Below, one piece after another: positions 29,501 through 37,491 of a stretch of DNA of 64,000 bases. The DNA comes from DASZRZ01 sp963732925 (lineage in GTDB: Bacteria; Acidobacteriota; Terriglobia; Terriglobales; Acidobacteriaceae). The stretch is taken from assembly GCA_963732925.1 (NCBI GenBank), contig CAVTBJ010000011.1:124001-188000 (forward strand). The letters are read 5' to 3'. A program made the translations under genes and the position numbers. The stretch's first letter is position 1; each line of letters starts with the position of its first letter. A model generated the notes under the pieces. That model saw only the letters and a program-made list of their open reading frames with translations. It made no database searches and had not been told where the DNA came from.

Positions 29501-31023
29501 GTCGGAATGGCCGCGCAAGCCGACAACCGCGGCAATCGCCTGGCCGAGCAAGGTTTCGCCGGGATCCCGGTAGCGGAAGGAACCGAGTTGCTCACGCGAC
29601 TCCTGCAGCCTGGACCTGCCCAGATCGCGGTAGTGCGGGTCGACTGGAAAGTGGTGGTGGAGCGATCGCCGGAGACTCGCAAGAGCCCGCTGCTTGCCGA
29701 GCTCTCCTCGGAATGGAATGCCAGCGATGCCGCCGCGAAAAGTGAACGGAGTATTCGGCAGTCGGTGCTGGCATCGGAAAGCCGGCAGAAGGCGATGGAA
29801 CTCCTGCATGCGCACCTGCTCGGCAGCATCTCCAAAGTTTTGCGAATTCCCGAAAAGCGCCTGGATACAAAGATATCCCTGGCCCGTTTTGGGATGGACT
29901 CCCTTATGGCGGTGGAGCTGAAGAACAAAATTGAGAACGATTTCGACGTGCAATTGCCCATTGCCAAGCTTCTGCAGGGCCCCAGCCTGGACGAACTGGT
30001 GGATTGGCTGAGCGCTGAGCTCGGTCCCTTGGAGAAAGCGGAACAAGCGGGGCCTGCCGCATCCCAAGCGGAGGAGTCGTCGATCGCTCATCCCTCCTCG
30101 ACGCGGCACGTGCCCCGCACCCCTGGCCTGATCAGCAGTGCCGGGCCGCAAAGCCCGCATCAGTTGATTGCTGTCGAATCCGAAGGAAGTAAGCCACCGC
30201 TGTTTTGGGTACCGGGAGGCGCCGGCTCTCTGGTGATGTCCGGTCTGCGGGATCTTGCATCGCGCATCGGTCCCGAGCAGCCGTTCTATGGCTTGGGCAC
30301 GCGGCGGGCGACAAATTTGACCGAAATCGAAACCGTGCCTCAGCGCGCCAGTGCCTATGTCGAACTCATCCGCGAACGGCAGCCGGAAGGACCCTATTTT
30401 CTGATGGGTTTCTGCCTGGGGGGATCATCGCATTCGAAATGGCGCAGCAGTTGCGGAAGGAGAATCAGCAGGTGGCCCTGCTGGGAATGCTGAATACCTG
30501 GATGCCAATTTCCTTCATTCCACGCTGGCAGTGGCTCCTTCTTTTTTCCCAGCGTGGCATACACCATTTACAGACTGCTGCCCGCCTGAATCCCCACGCA
30601 GCTTTCCGGTATTTCGGCGCCAGAGTCAGGGGCATGCGGTCCCTGGGCACTAAGGTTCGGACCGTCGCCCAGGGAAAGCCAGCTCGCGAACTAGTGGCGA
30701 ACGAGCCTTTGGATCACCAGGACCTGCTGTGGGAAACTGCCAAGGTGTGCGGCAAGTACGTTCCGCAGCTGTTCCCGGGGAAGGTGCACCTGTTCCTGAG
30801 CGATGAGTCGGACCTCGCGGGGGTCGGCCCGCGTCTGGATCCGCGCCGGGGATGGTCTCGCGTTTGCGCCGATACAGAGATGATTGAACTTCCCGGGCAA
30901 CACGACGAGATGCTTTACCCGCCTTTGCTCGACGGGTTCGCCGAGCATCTTCGGCGACGCCTGGCTGCAGCGCAAAGTGCCGTCCGGAAAGTCGAACACA
31001 GGCAAGCTGCCATGACGGCATAG
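23591..31023 (+). CDS. Type I polyketide synthase, KS-AT-DH-ER-KR-ACP-TE, one frameshift in the TE
   Basis: ATG 23591 follows AGGAG. Approximate domains: KS 20-450 with VDTACSSSL, VEAHGTGT and KSNIGH; AT 553-840 with GHSLGE and VACHS at the specificity region; DH 916-1203 with LADHSVEGKPLFP; a structural KR segment without methyltransferase, 1215-1440; ER 1460-1773 with SAAGGVGLAAVE; KR 1793-1967 with TGGLGGLG and catalytic Ser/Tyr in SSAAS and ANYAAAN; ACP near 2100 with FGMDSLMAVEL. The TE begins near 2190. At 30421-30426 a run of six Gs should be seven, because GFCLGG is followed in the next frame by IIAFEMAQQL, which runs to 31023. All reducing domains look intact, so full reduction per cycle is expected. 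Iterative use is likely, since only one module is present. Confidence 0.92.
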
Positions 31024-31312
31024 ATGGGCTGGCCGGACCCGGCATCGAGTTCTCACTCGATTGCCAACGGAACGGCACTAAACCGCAAATATTTTCACTT
31101 ATCAGAGTAGGCGTGGGCGAACTGCCTCTGCGATGCCGGAAACCTCTGATTCTGCAGCAGATTTCCCGCCAGTCCCCCAGGCAGAACGGAACTAGAATCG
31201 CAGCGAAACCTGCTGCGACTCTGGCCGGGGCGCGCACTGTCGAGGGAAGAATCCGTCCGGACGCTCGGTCCCGGAGCAGGGCATGGGCGGTGCAATACCC
31301 AAGCGGCACCGG

Positions 31313-32158
31313 ATGACAATGGGTAGTGTACAAGAGGTTTTTCGGGCGTCTCGCGCTCTGATCTCCAACCTCAGGGATTACCTGGGCTCGGAAATGGAGT
31401 ATGTCGATGCCACGCGTTTCCGGGGTTCCGCTGCGCTCGCCTGGAACCACAAGAAAATCGCTCAAAGCCAAGAGAAACATTGGCCGACGCTTGTCCGAAA
31501 TTTGCAAGGACCCGGTCCGCTCGGCGTTGCTCATTTCCCTTGGAGCCATACCCGAGAAGACCGAACCCACCACAACGCAATGATGTCCTATGGATATGTG
31601 CTGGCGCGTGCGAGCCGCAATAAAACCATGATGTCCATTCTGGATTGGGGCGGCGGTGCCGGTCACTACTATCTCTACAGCAAAGCTCTGCTTCCCGAGG
31701 TTGCCTTCGACTACCACTGTGTGGATGTTCCTATGTTGTGCGAGGTCGGGCGGAAATTACTACCTGAGATCCGGTTCCACGAGTGGGCTGTGGAAGGGCT
31801 GACCTGCGATCTCGTGATCAGCAGCAGTTCTTTGCACTACGCCGAGGACTGGCGCGGCACAGCCCGCAAAATCGCGGCATCGACGCGCGAGTTCCTGTAC
31901 CTGGCAAGAGTGCAGACTGTATTCCGCTCTTCATCCTTTGTTGCGCTCCACCGGCCGAGAAGAGCAGGGTACCCGCGGTTCTTTAGCTGGTGCCTTAATC
32001 GTCAGGAGGTTATCGATCATCTGCAGGAATCGAACCTGGAGTTGCTGCGGGAGTTTGTTTATGCAGGCAATTGGCACGTCCGCGGCGCGCCGGAAAAGGT
32101 GGAAACTCGTGGCTTTCTCTTCCGGCGAAAACCAGCGATCGCAGCACGGGAGTTCTAA
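31313..32158 (+). CDS. TIGR04325-like putative methyltransferase
   Basis: This is a protein of about 281 residues. Its SAM-binding motif is SILDWGGGAGHYYLYSK, near residue 105. It continues with YHCVDVPMLCEVG and DLVISSSSLHYAEDW, as in the TIGR04325 (LIC12133) family of putative methyltransferases, often found near surface-glycan genes. I use ATG 31313; an in-frame ATG six bases later and an upstream ATG at 31283 are alternatives. It starts 290 bases after the PKS and ends five bases before the CmoA-like gene. Its acceptor is unknown. Confidence 0.72.
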   Translation: MTMGSVQEVFRASRALISNLRDYLGSEMEYVDATRFRGSAALAWNHKKIAQSQEKHWPTLVRNLQGPGPLGVAHFPWSHTREDRTHHNAMMSYGYVLARASRNKTMMSILDWGGGAGHYYLYSKALLPEVAFDYHCVDVPMLCEVGRKLLPEIRFHEWAVEGLTCDLVISSSSLHYAEDWRGTARKIAASTREFLYLARVQTVFRSSSFVALHRPRRAGYPRFFSWCLNRQEVIDHLQESNLELLREFVYAGNWHVRGAPEKVETRGFLFRRKPAIAAREF

Positions 32159-32163
32159 AGGGC

Positions 32164-32907
32164 ATGAAACGAGACGACGTATTTCGCAATTCCGAGCTCG
32201 GCGGGAACGAATTTGAGTTCAATGCAGAAGTTGCTGAAGTGTTCGACGACATGCTCGTCCGCAGCATTCCTCTCTACGAGGAACAGCAATACATGATCAG
32301 GAGAATTGCCAGGAAGCACTGGATCCCGGGTACAGTCGTTTACGACCTGGGATGTTCCACCGGGACCACTCTGCTAGGCATGGCCCAGGAGCTGCAGGAG
32401 TGCAGCCAGTTCATCGGTTATGACAATTCGGTCCCCATGCTCGAGGAAGCGAGGCGCAAGATCGCCGAGCGTCAAACGCAAGACCGCATCCAACTTCTTT
32501 ACCGCGATCTCAGCCTGCCTGCCGACGACCTGATCCTCGATAACGCCAGCGTGGTCATCGTGGCCTGGACGCTCCAATTCCTCCGGCCCTTGCGTCGGGC
32601 AGATTTAATTCAATCGATCTACCGTCAGCTTGTCGAGAACGGAGTCCTCATTGTCACCGAAAAGATTCTTGGCGGGCACAGCGAGAGCAACCGCTGCTTC
32701 GTCGAGCACTACTACGACTTCAAGCGCGCCAATGGGTATTCTGAAACTGAAATCGCGCGAAAACGCGAAGCACTGGAAAATGTGTTGATCCCCTACCGCG
32801 TGGAAGAGAACTTGGAACTTTTCCGCAAAAACGGTTTTGAGATCGCAGAAATGTTTTTTCAGTGGTTCAATTTCGCCGGCTTCCTGTGTGTGAAGAAGCC
32901 AGGTTAA
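32164..32907 (+). CDS. CmoA-like enzyme (carboxy-SAM synthase family) within the PKS locus
   Basis: This 247-residue protein resembles CmoA along its whole length. It has FDDMLVRSIPLYEEQQ near the start and the SAM loop VYDLGCSTGTTLL. IGYDNSVPMLEEARR and AWTLQFLRP follow. The family-specific segment is YDFKRANGYSETEIARKR, then LENVLIPYRVEENLELF and FFQWFNFAGFLCVKK. In gamma-proteobacteria CmoA makes carboxy-SAM from prephenate and SAM, for CmoB to modify tRNA U34. No CmoB is present here. ATG 32164 has an AAAGGG site; the longer frame from 32071 overlaps the previous gene and is rejected. Making carboxy-SAM for the PKS product, or acting as an ordinary methyltransferase, are both open. Confidence 0.85.
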   Translation: MKRDDVFRNSELGGNEFEFNAEVAEVFDDMLVRSIPLYEEQQYMIRRIARKHWIPGTVVYDLGCSTGTTLLGMAQELQECSQFIGYDNSVPMLEEARRKIAERQTQDRIQLLYRDLSLPADDLILDNASVVIVAWTLQFLRPLRRADLIQSIYRQLVENGVLIVTEKILGGHSESNRCFVEHYYDFKRANGYSETEIARKREALENVLIPYRVEENLELFRKNGFEIAEMFFQWFNFAGFLCVKKPG

Positions 32908-32934
32908 TATCAGCCGAACCGGGGAGGGCTTGAG

Positions 32935-33906
32935 GTGGTTGTTTCAGCGAGATTCGATTCTGATCGCGACAGCGGGGCGTCGAACAAGCTGAAAGAAGGC
33001 GGTGAGTACGGTCCTTCCTATTGGGATGGGGTCGTTAGCACATGGACGGATGCTGCGCCGCTCGCCGCATGGCGTGCTTACATGGCATGGGTGTACTTGC
33101 GGCTTATGGATCCCTGGCTGCCACTCCCGCTCAGGCGTAACGGATTAAAAACGGATCTGTTCGAGGAGGCCATCAGCTCCGATCCTTTGCTCACCCAAAT
33201 GGGACCGCAGAGCATCGGAATCGACTGTTCCGCAGGCGTGGTTGAGGCGGCCAGGCGACGACTGAATGCCGCCGGAGAATCCTGCCGGCTGATGGTAGGA
33301 GATCTGCGCCGCTTGCCGATCCGGTCGTCCTCCCGCCGGTACGTCTTGTGTGGATCGTCGCTGGATCATTTTTCTCATTTTCATGATATCGCGGTGTGTT
33401 TGGCGGAATTGAACCGTGTCCTGGTTCCAGGGGGCATCGCCATCATCACCTTCGACAACCCTCACAACCCCGTGGTGTGGCTGCGCAATCATCTGCCGTT
33501 TCCGTTGCTGAAGCGAATTGGCATTGTTCCATATTACGTTGGGCACACCTATACCAGGCGCATGGCAGAACAGCAGCTTCAGGCCGCGGGTTTCGAAGTC
33601 TTTAAGATCACAGCGGTGGCGCACGCGCCACGCGCGCCAGCCATCGCGCTGATCGCTCTTTTGGAGCGCATTGGGCAGAAGACGGTTGCAACCCAAACTG
33701 CCCGGAGAGTGCTGCAAGCCTTCGAGCGGTTCGACTCTTTGCCCACGCGTTTCCGCACCGGTTATTACCTGGCATGTTTCGCCCGAAAGCGTTGCGACCT
33801 GGGCCCACGGGATTCGGGCTGGATGAAAAGCACCCAATCAGACAAGCCGAGGGACTCTGCTCAAACTGGGCAACAGCAGGTGCAACCAGGCAGGGCGCAC
33901 GACTGA
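32935..33906 (+). CDS. Class I SAM-dependent methyltransferase
   Basis: This is a 323-residue protein starting at GTG 32935 after a strong GGGGAGGG site. After a 90-residue N-terminal region (YWDGVVSTWTDAAPLAAWRAY) comes SIGIDCSAGVVEAARRRL with the acidic SAM-ribose ligand. VGDLRRLPIRSSS and LNRVLVPGGIAIITFDNP follow, typical of Methyltransf_11. The first glycine-rich strand (DxGxG) is not evident, which is unusual: the text runs straight from LLTQMGPQ to IGIDCS. A small in-frame loss is conceivable. It ends two bases before the ligase-like gene, so they are translationally coupled. Substrate is unknown. Confidence 0.72.
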   Translation: MVVSARFDSDRDSGASNKLKEGGEYGPSYWDGVVSTWTDAAPLAAWRAYMAWVYLRLMDPWLPLPLRRNGLKTDLFEEAISSDPLLTQMGPQSIGIDCSAGVVEAARRRLNAAGESCRLMVGDLRRLPIRSSSRRYVLCGSSLDHFSHFHDIAVCLAELNRVLVPGGIAIITFDNPHNPVVWLRNHLPFPLLKRIGIVPYYVGHTYTRRMAEQQLQAAGFEVFKITAVAHAPRAPAIALIALLERIGQKTVATQTARRVLQAFERFDSLPTRFRTGYYLACFARKRCDLGPRDSGWMKSTQSDKPRDSAQTGQQQVQPGRAHD

Positions 33907-33907
33907 G

Positions 33908-35251
33908 ATGGACGGCAACTTGTTCCAAAAACTTTATGGTACCGCGACCGTGCTTCGTCATTGTCGCGCACAGCGCAGTATTCCTTTCCTCAGAACCGGA
34001 GAGCTCTACGCATTGCGCGATAAGCGCCTGCGGGCCACTGTTCGTTATGCCGCGGCTTACGTTCCTTTCTACCGCGCCTGGTTCGAAAGAAACAAAATTG
34101 CCCCCCACGATATTCGTTCGGTGAAGGATCTCGGCTTGCTTCCCCTGATTGATAAACAGGCTGTACACCGGGATCCGTCGCAGTTTGTGTCGACATCGGA
34201 ATTGGGGCAGAAATCCATACCTTTTCTAACCAGCGGCACCACCGGTATGCGGCTGAGGATTCATCATGATCGCCGCTCGCTTCTGGAGAATATCGCCTAC
34301 GGTGAAAGGGAACGAGCCGTGGTTCAGAAGTGCTGCGGAAAGAGCATCGGATATCGCGAGCTCTATATCGGGTACTCGGCCTGGACGATTGCGAAGGTGT
34401 GGCGCTTCTATGAGCAGGCCACGTTGCTGCCGTTTAAGCCCAAGCGAGCCTTCATTTCCGTCCTGCAGCCGGTGGAGCGCATCGCTCAGCTCATCAATGA
34501 CTTTCGCCCGGACGTCATTTTAGGCTGGGGCTCATTTCTGGAATTGCTGTTTCGGCAGGTGCATTCCCGACGAATCGCTCTTCATCGTCCGCGCGTGATC
34601 AACTATGGCGCCGACGCGATCACGCCGGAAGGGAAGGAACTGATTGAACAGGAATTTCAAATTACTGTCTTATCGCACTACGCAGCCGTGGAGTGTTTCA
34701 AGATTGGCTTCTTTTGTGAGCAGAGCCGGCGCTTCCACCTTCATGAGGATTTGTGCCACTTGAGAGTTGTCGATACGCAGGGCCATGAGCTCCCAACCGG
34801 TACAAAGGGGCAAGTCATCCTCTCGAACTTCGTAAACCGTGGCACAGTACTGCTGAACTATGCCCTGGGGGACCTGGCGGCAGCTGCGGAGGAGCTGTGC
34901 GCGTGCGGCCGCACCTTAGCCTTGCTGAGTAATCTGGAGGGACGTGTCGAAGATGTGGTCTGGCTGCCCAATGGCACCTTCGTACACCCCAGGATAATCT
35001 GGTCGGTTTTCAGGGGCAGGAACGAAGTGTTGCGCTATCAATTGATCCAGCATGAAGCCCTTCGTTTCGAGCTGAAGCTTCTGACCAGCAGCCGACACGC
35101 GTTTGAGGCCACGGTGCGCGACATCACATCGGAATTGCAGCATCTGCTTGGACCTTCTGCAGCAATTGAAGCGCACTTCGCAGATGAACTGGCAGAACCT
35201 TCGGAGGGGAAATTTCGCTCCGTAAGATCCTATTGCAAGCCTGCTGGCTAG
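33908..35251 (+). CDS. PaaK-like adenylate-forming enzyme
   Basis: This is a 447-residue member of the phenylacetate-CoA ligase / CapK family. Motifs: FLTSGTTGMRLRIHHD (phosphate-binding loop), ILGWGSFLELLF, VINYGADAITPEG, HYAAVECFKIGFFCEQ (adenine site), NYALGDLAAA and LEGRVEDVVWLPNG. The C-terminal domain ends with EGKFRSVRS, where the Lys is the expected adenylation Lys. ACGRTLALL follows a CxC pair, as in PaaK. The enzyme probably activates a carboxylic acid, perhaps the PKS product or a starter, as acyl-AMP for transfer to CoA or an amine. Confidence 0.82.
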   Translation: MDGNLFQKLYGTATVLRHCRAQRSIPFLRTGELYALRDKRLRATVRYAAAYVPFYRAWFERNKIAPHDIRSVKDLGLLPLIDKQAVHRDPSQFVSTSELGQKSIPFLTSGTTGMRLRIHHDRRSLLENIAYGERERAVVQKCCGKSIGYRELYIGYSAWTIAKVWRFYEQATLLPFKPKRAFISVLQPVERIAQLINDFRPDVILGWGSFLELLFRQVHSRRIALHRPRVINYGADAITPEGKELIEQEFQITVLSHYAAVECFKIGFFCEQSRRFHLHEDLCHLRVVDTQGHELPTGTKGQVILSNFVNRGTVLLNYALGDLAAAAEELCACGRTLALLSNLEGRVEDVVWLPNGTFVHPRIIWSVFRGRNEVLRYQLIQHEALRFELKLLTSSRHAFEATVRDITSELQHLLGPSAAIEAHFADELAEPSEGKFRSVRSYCKPAG

Positions 35252-35270
35252 CTGATGGCGTGGCATCCTC

Positions 35271-36398
35271 ATGCGAGAAGCAACCACGGATCTTCATTCA
35301 GTGCGCATCATCACCGATCACAACGGCGTGCCCGAAGGCGATCGTGCAGGCAGGTATGTTTCCTCGTTGATGCGGGACGGTACGCTGCGTTATTTCCAGA
35401 ATATAGATCTGCCTGTGTGTGCGGCCGAGGTGGACGGCAGTGTCGTTCCGCTGGTGCTCAACTGCGGAAAAGTCCGGTCTGCGGACGTCTGCTCGCCCTA
35501 TGCCCATTATCTTCGCTACACCATAGAGGAATTCTCCAAGCGCCATCCCGCGGCTCCACGTTTCGGTTTAAACGTGGGAGCATCCGCGGTTGGCGCCCTG
35601 CTGCGTTCGGCCCACCTGGATCGGGTTGCGCTGCTCAACAACTGGCTGTTGGCCACCAATCCTTCTCCAGAATGGTCAGGGGAACAAATTGGGGCGCTCA
35701 CGCGCCGAATCACACAGCAGTATCCGGATTTTGCGGTCGTGATCCGATCTGTCAATCCGGTTCTGGACGGCGGCTTCTGTAGCGCGCTCGTAGAGAACGG
35801 CTATCGCCTGGTACGTGGCCGCCGAGTGTACATATTGGACGCAAGAAGTCCCGATTGTCTGGAACATCAGAACCTGCAGCGCGACATTAAATTGCTGGAA
35901 AGCTCTGGCTACCGGGTGATCGACGATCCCACGGTGCTGGAACTTCACACCGCTCGGATGCAGGAGTTATACCGGCGATTGTATGTTTCGAAGCATTCCG
36001 GGCTGAATTGTGATTTCACTTCGCAATTTTTTGCTCTGATGCTGAAGCATAGGATCTTTTGTTATCGAGCTCTGGAGCGGGACGGCAGGATCGATGGTTT
36101 CCTCACCTACTTCGTCCAACGCGGCCTGATTACCGGCGCGGTTGCGGGATACGACTGCGATCTGCCTCAGTCGGCGGGGCTCTACCGAATGCTGATGGCC
36201 GTTATGATTCTGAAAGCGGCGCGACAGCAGGCAGTGTTAAATCTCAGCGCAGGTGCGGGAAGCTTTAAACAGCTCAGAGGAGCGGTCCCCGTTGAAGAGT
36301 TTGATGCCGTCTATGACTCGCATCTGCCAACTTACCGTCGCGCAGCCTGGACAGCAATCATAATCGGCGGGCGGTTCGCCGCTCGAATCAAACGCTAA
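35271..36398 (+). CDS. GNAT/FemAB-like acyltransferase
   Basis: This is a 375-residue protein. The C-terminal half reads like a GNAT or FemAB fold: HRIFCYRALERDGRIDGFLTYF, GLITGAVAGYDCDLPQ, GLYRMLMAVMILKAARQQAV, then NLSAGAGSFKQLRG, a common end in this superfamily. The N-terminal half (VVPLVLNCGKVRSADVCSPY) fits a divergent first GNAT lobe. It starts 20 bases after the ligase, so the two may work in sequence: activation of an acid, then acyl transfer to an amine. Exact family is uncertain. Confidence 0.62.
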   Translation: MREATTDLHSVRIITDHNGVPEGDRAGRYVSSLMRDGTLRYFQNIDLPVCAAEVDGSVVPLVLNCGKVRSADVCSPYAHYLRYTIEEFSKRHPAAPRFGLNVGASAVGALLRSAHLDRVALLNNWLLATNPSPEWSGEQIGALTRRITQQYPDFAVVIRSVNPVLDGGFCSALVENGYRLVRGRRVYILDARSPDCLEHQNLQRDIKLLESSGYRVIDDPTVLELHTARMQELYRRLYVSKHSGLNCDFTSQFFALMLKHRIFCYRALERDGRIDGFLTYFVQRGLITGAVAGYDCDLPQSAGLYRMLMAVMILKAARQQAVLNLSAGAGSFKQLRGAVPVEEFDAVYDSHLPTYRRAAWTAIIIGGRFAARIKR

Positions 36399-36493
36399 AG
36401 AACCGTTCAGAGTTCCCCATTCCTTCTGCGCTGGTGGGGTTCTGGCTTGGGAACGCAGGGCGTTCAGTGCGGCTGTCTCAGCCTCTGGTTCCG

Positions 36494-36527
36494 AAAAAGG
36501 CTGTCGCGAGTAGACCCCACGACAGCC
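36494..36527 (-). terminator. Rho-independent terminator after the PEP-CTERM gene
   Basis: On the minus strand, GGCTGTCG (36527-36520) pairs perfectly with CGACAGCC (36506-36499) around a 13-base loop. Five Ts follow (36498-36494). It begins 26 bases after the stop of the minus-strand PEP-CTERM gene. In the other direction it lacks a T run, so it serves the minus strand. Confidence 0.8.
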
Positions 36528-36552
36528 AATATGGTCCCGGTACCTGAACGAA

Positions 36553-37116
36553 TTATCCGGAACGCCTTCCATACCATACTTTTCTGGCCTTTTTCACAAA
36601 ACTTGCGGCGGCGCCGGTTCCCAACAACAGCAGAGTGGCGGGTTCCGGGGCTTCCGCTGGAGGCGGGGGAGGCGTCGAAAGGTTCCACTTGAGGCATCCG
36701 CAGCCGCCGCTGAAACCTAGAACCAGGTCGGTATTTCCTCCCGGGGTCATCAAGCCCGAATAGGTGAATTTCGTGTAGTCCCCAACGGACTCGGTGGAGG
36801 TGGGCTTCACCCGTGCATCCTGCCACCACACGTACAGAAAAATGTCCGGAGGATACGCGGCATAGTTGAGGGTCCTTACCAGAAGGCTGAAGGTGTAGGT
36901 TCCCGGCGGCAAACTCAGAACCTGGCCCAGCGCGGAATTGCCTTGCCAGCAGGTCCCGGGAGAAGAGCCGCAGCTGAAGAACCGAGGAGAATAGAGTTGG
37001 TTCCAGCCGGAAAGTGCGGAGGAAAAGTCGAGAGGCAGTACCGAATCGGCGGATGCAAAGGTGGGGAACAGCGTTGAGGCCAGCACGAGTAAGCTCAGAA
37101 GTAGACGAGTGCGCAT
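36553..37116 (-). CDS. PEP-CTERM sorted exported protein
   Basis: This is a 187-residue protein. The N-terminal signal is MRTRLLLSLLVLASTLFPTF, with cleavage near ASA. The C-terminal sorting signal is APEPATLLLLGTGAAASFVKKARK: the PEP motif, a hydrophobic helix and basic residues, which an exosortase would recognise. The mature domain is beta-rich (GTYTFSLLVRTLNY, SGLMTPGGNTDLVLGFSGG) and resembles small carbohydrate-binding or jelly-roll domains, without a family I can name. The start is set at 37116 by CAGGAG upstream. No exosortase gene is in this window. Confidence 0.85.
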   Translation of the reverse strand: MRTRLLLSLLVLASTLFPTFASADSVLPLDFSSALSGWNQLYSPRFFSCGSSPGTCWQGNSALGQVLSLPPGTYTFSLLVRTLNYAAYPPDIFLYVWWQDARVKPTSTESVGDYTKFTYSGLMTPGGNTDLVLGFSGGCGCLKWNLSTPPPPPAEAPEPATLLLLGTGAAASFVKKARKVWYGRRSG

Positions 37117-37491
37117 CCTGAGGGCTCCTGAAGGGTATTTAGATTTGTGGTTCGCTAACCAATACCTCGGGGGCCGCGAATTTGCGGCGGTGAACAGCTT
37201 TGTTCCTGCACCCACCTTCTGTCAATCTGAATACGGCACGACTTAGCTAGTCCGCCTGGCTAGCCCATCGGGGAGGAAGCTCGCCGGGGCCTTGATTTCC
37301 TTGCAGTTGCGAATACGAGAAGCTGACGTGCGGAGGCGGCCCTGCCACGCTGCGGAACTGGAAGCCTGCCCCCTGATTGCTATAATCGGCCCATTCCGAG
37401 GTTCCTCCTGTCGGCTTCCACACCCAATCCGGCTTCCGGTCTCCAGGCGAAAGAGTCCCCTGCCAGGGGAGCGCGCCAAATCGCGAAGCGT
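37117..37491. other. Divergent region upstream of the PEP-CTERM and phosphatase genes (375 bp)
   Basis: This should hold the promoter of the PEP-CTERM gene. On the minus strand a frame ending at 37247 (containing PDWVWKPTGGTSEWADY) reads rather like protein, but it runs on as the antisense of the phosphatase gene and has no start or family. It may be the remnant of a gene end. Nothing else is recognised. Confidence 0.3.

Noticed and set aside
32071..32163. Upstream extension of the CmoA-like gene
   Set aside because: It overlaps the previous gene, adds unrelated residues, and ATG 32164 has a proper ribosome site.
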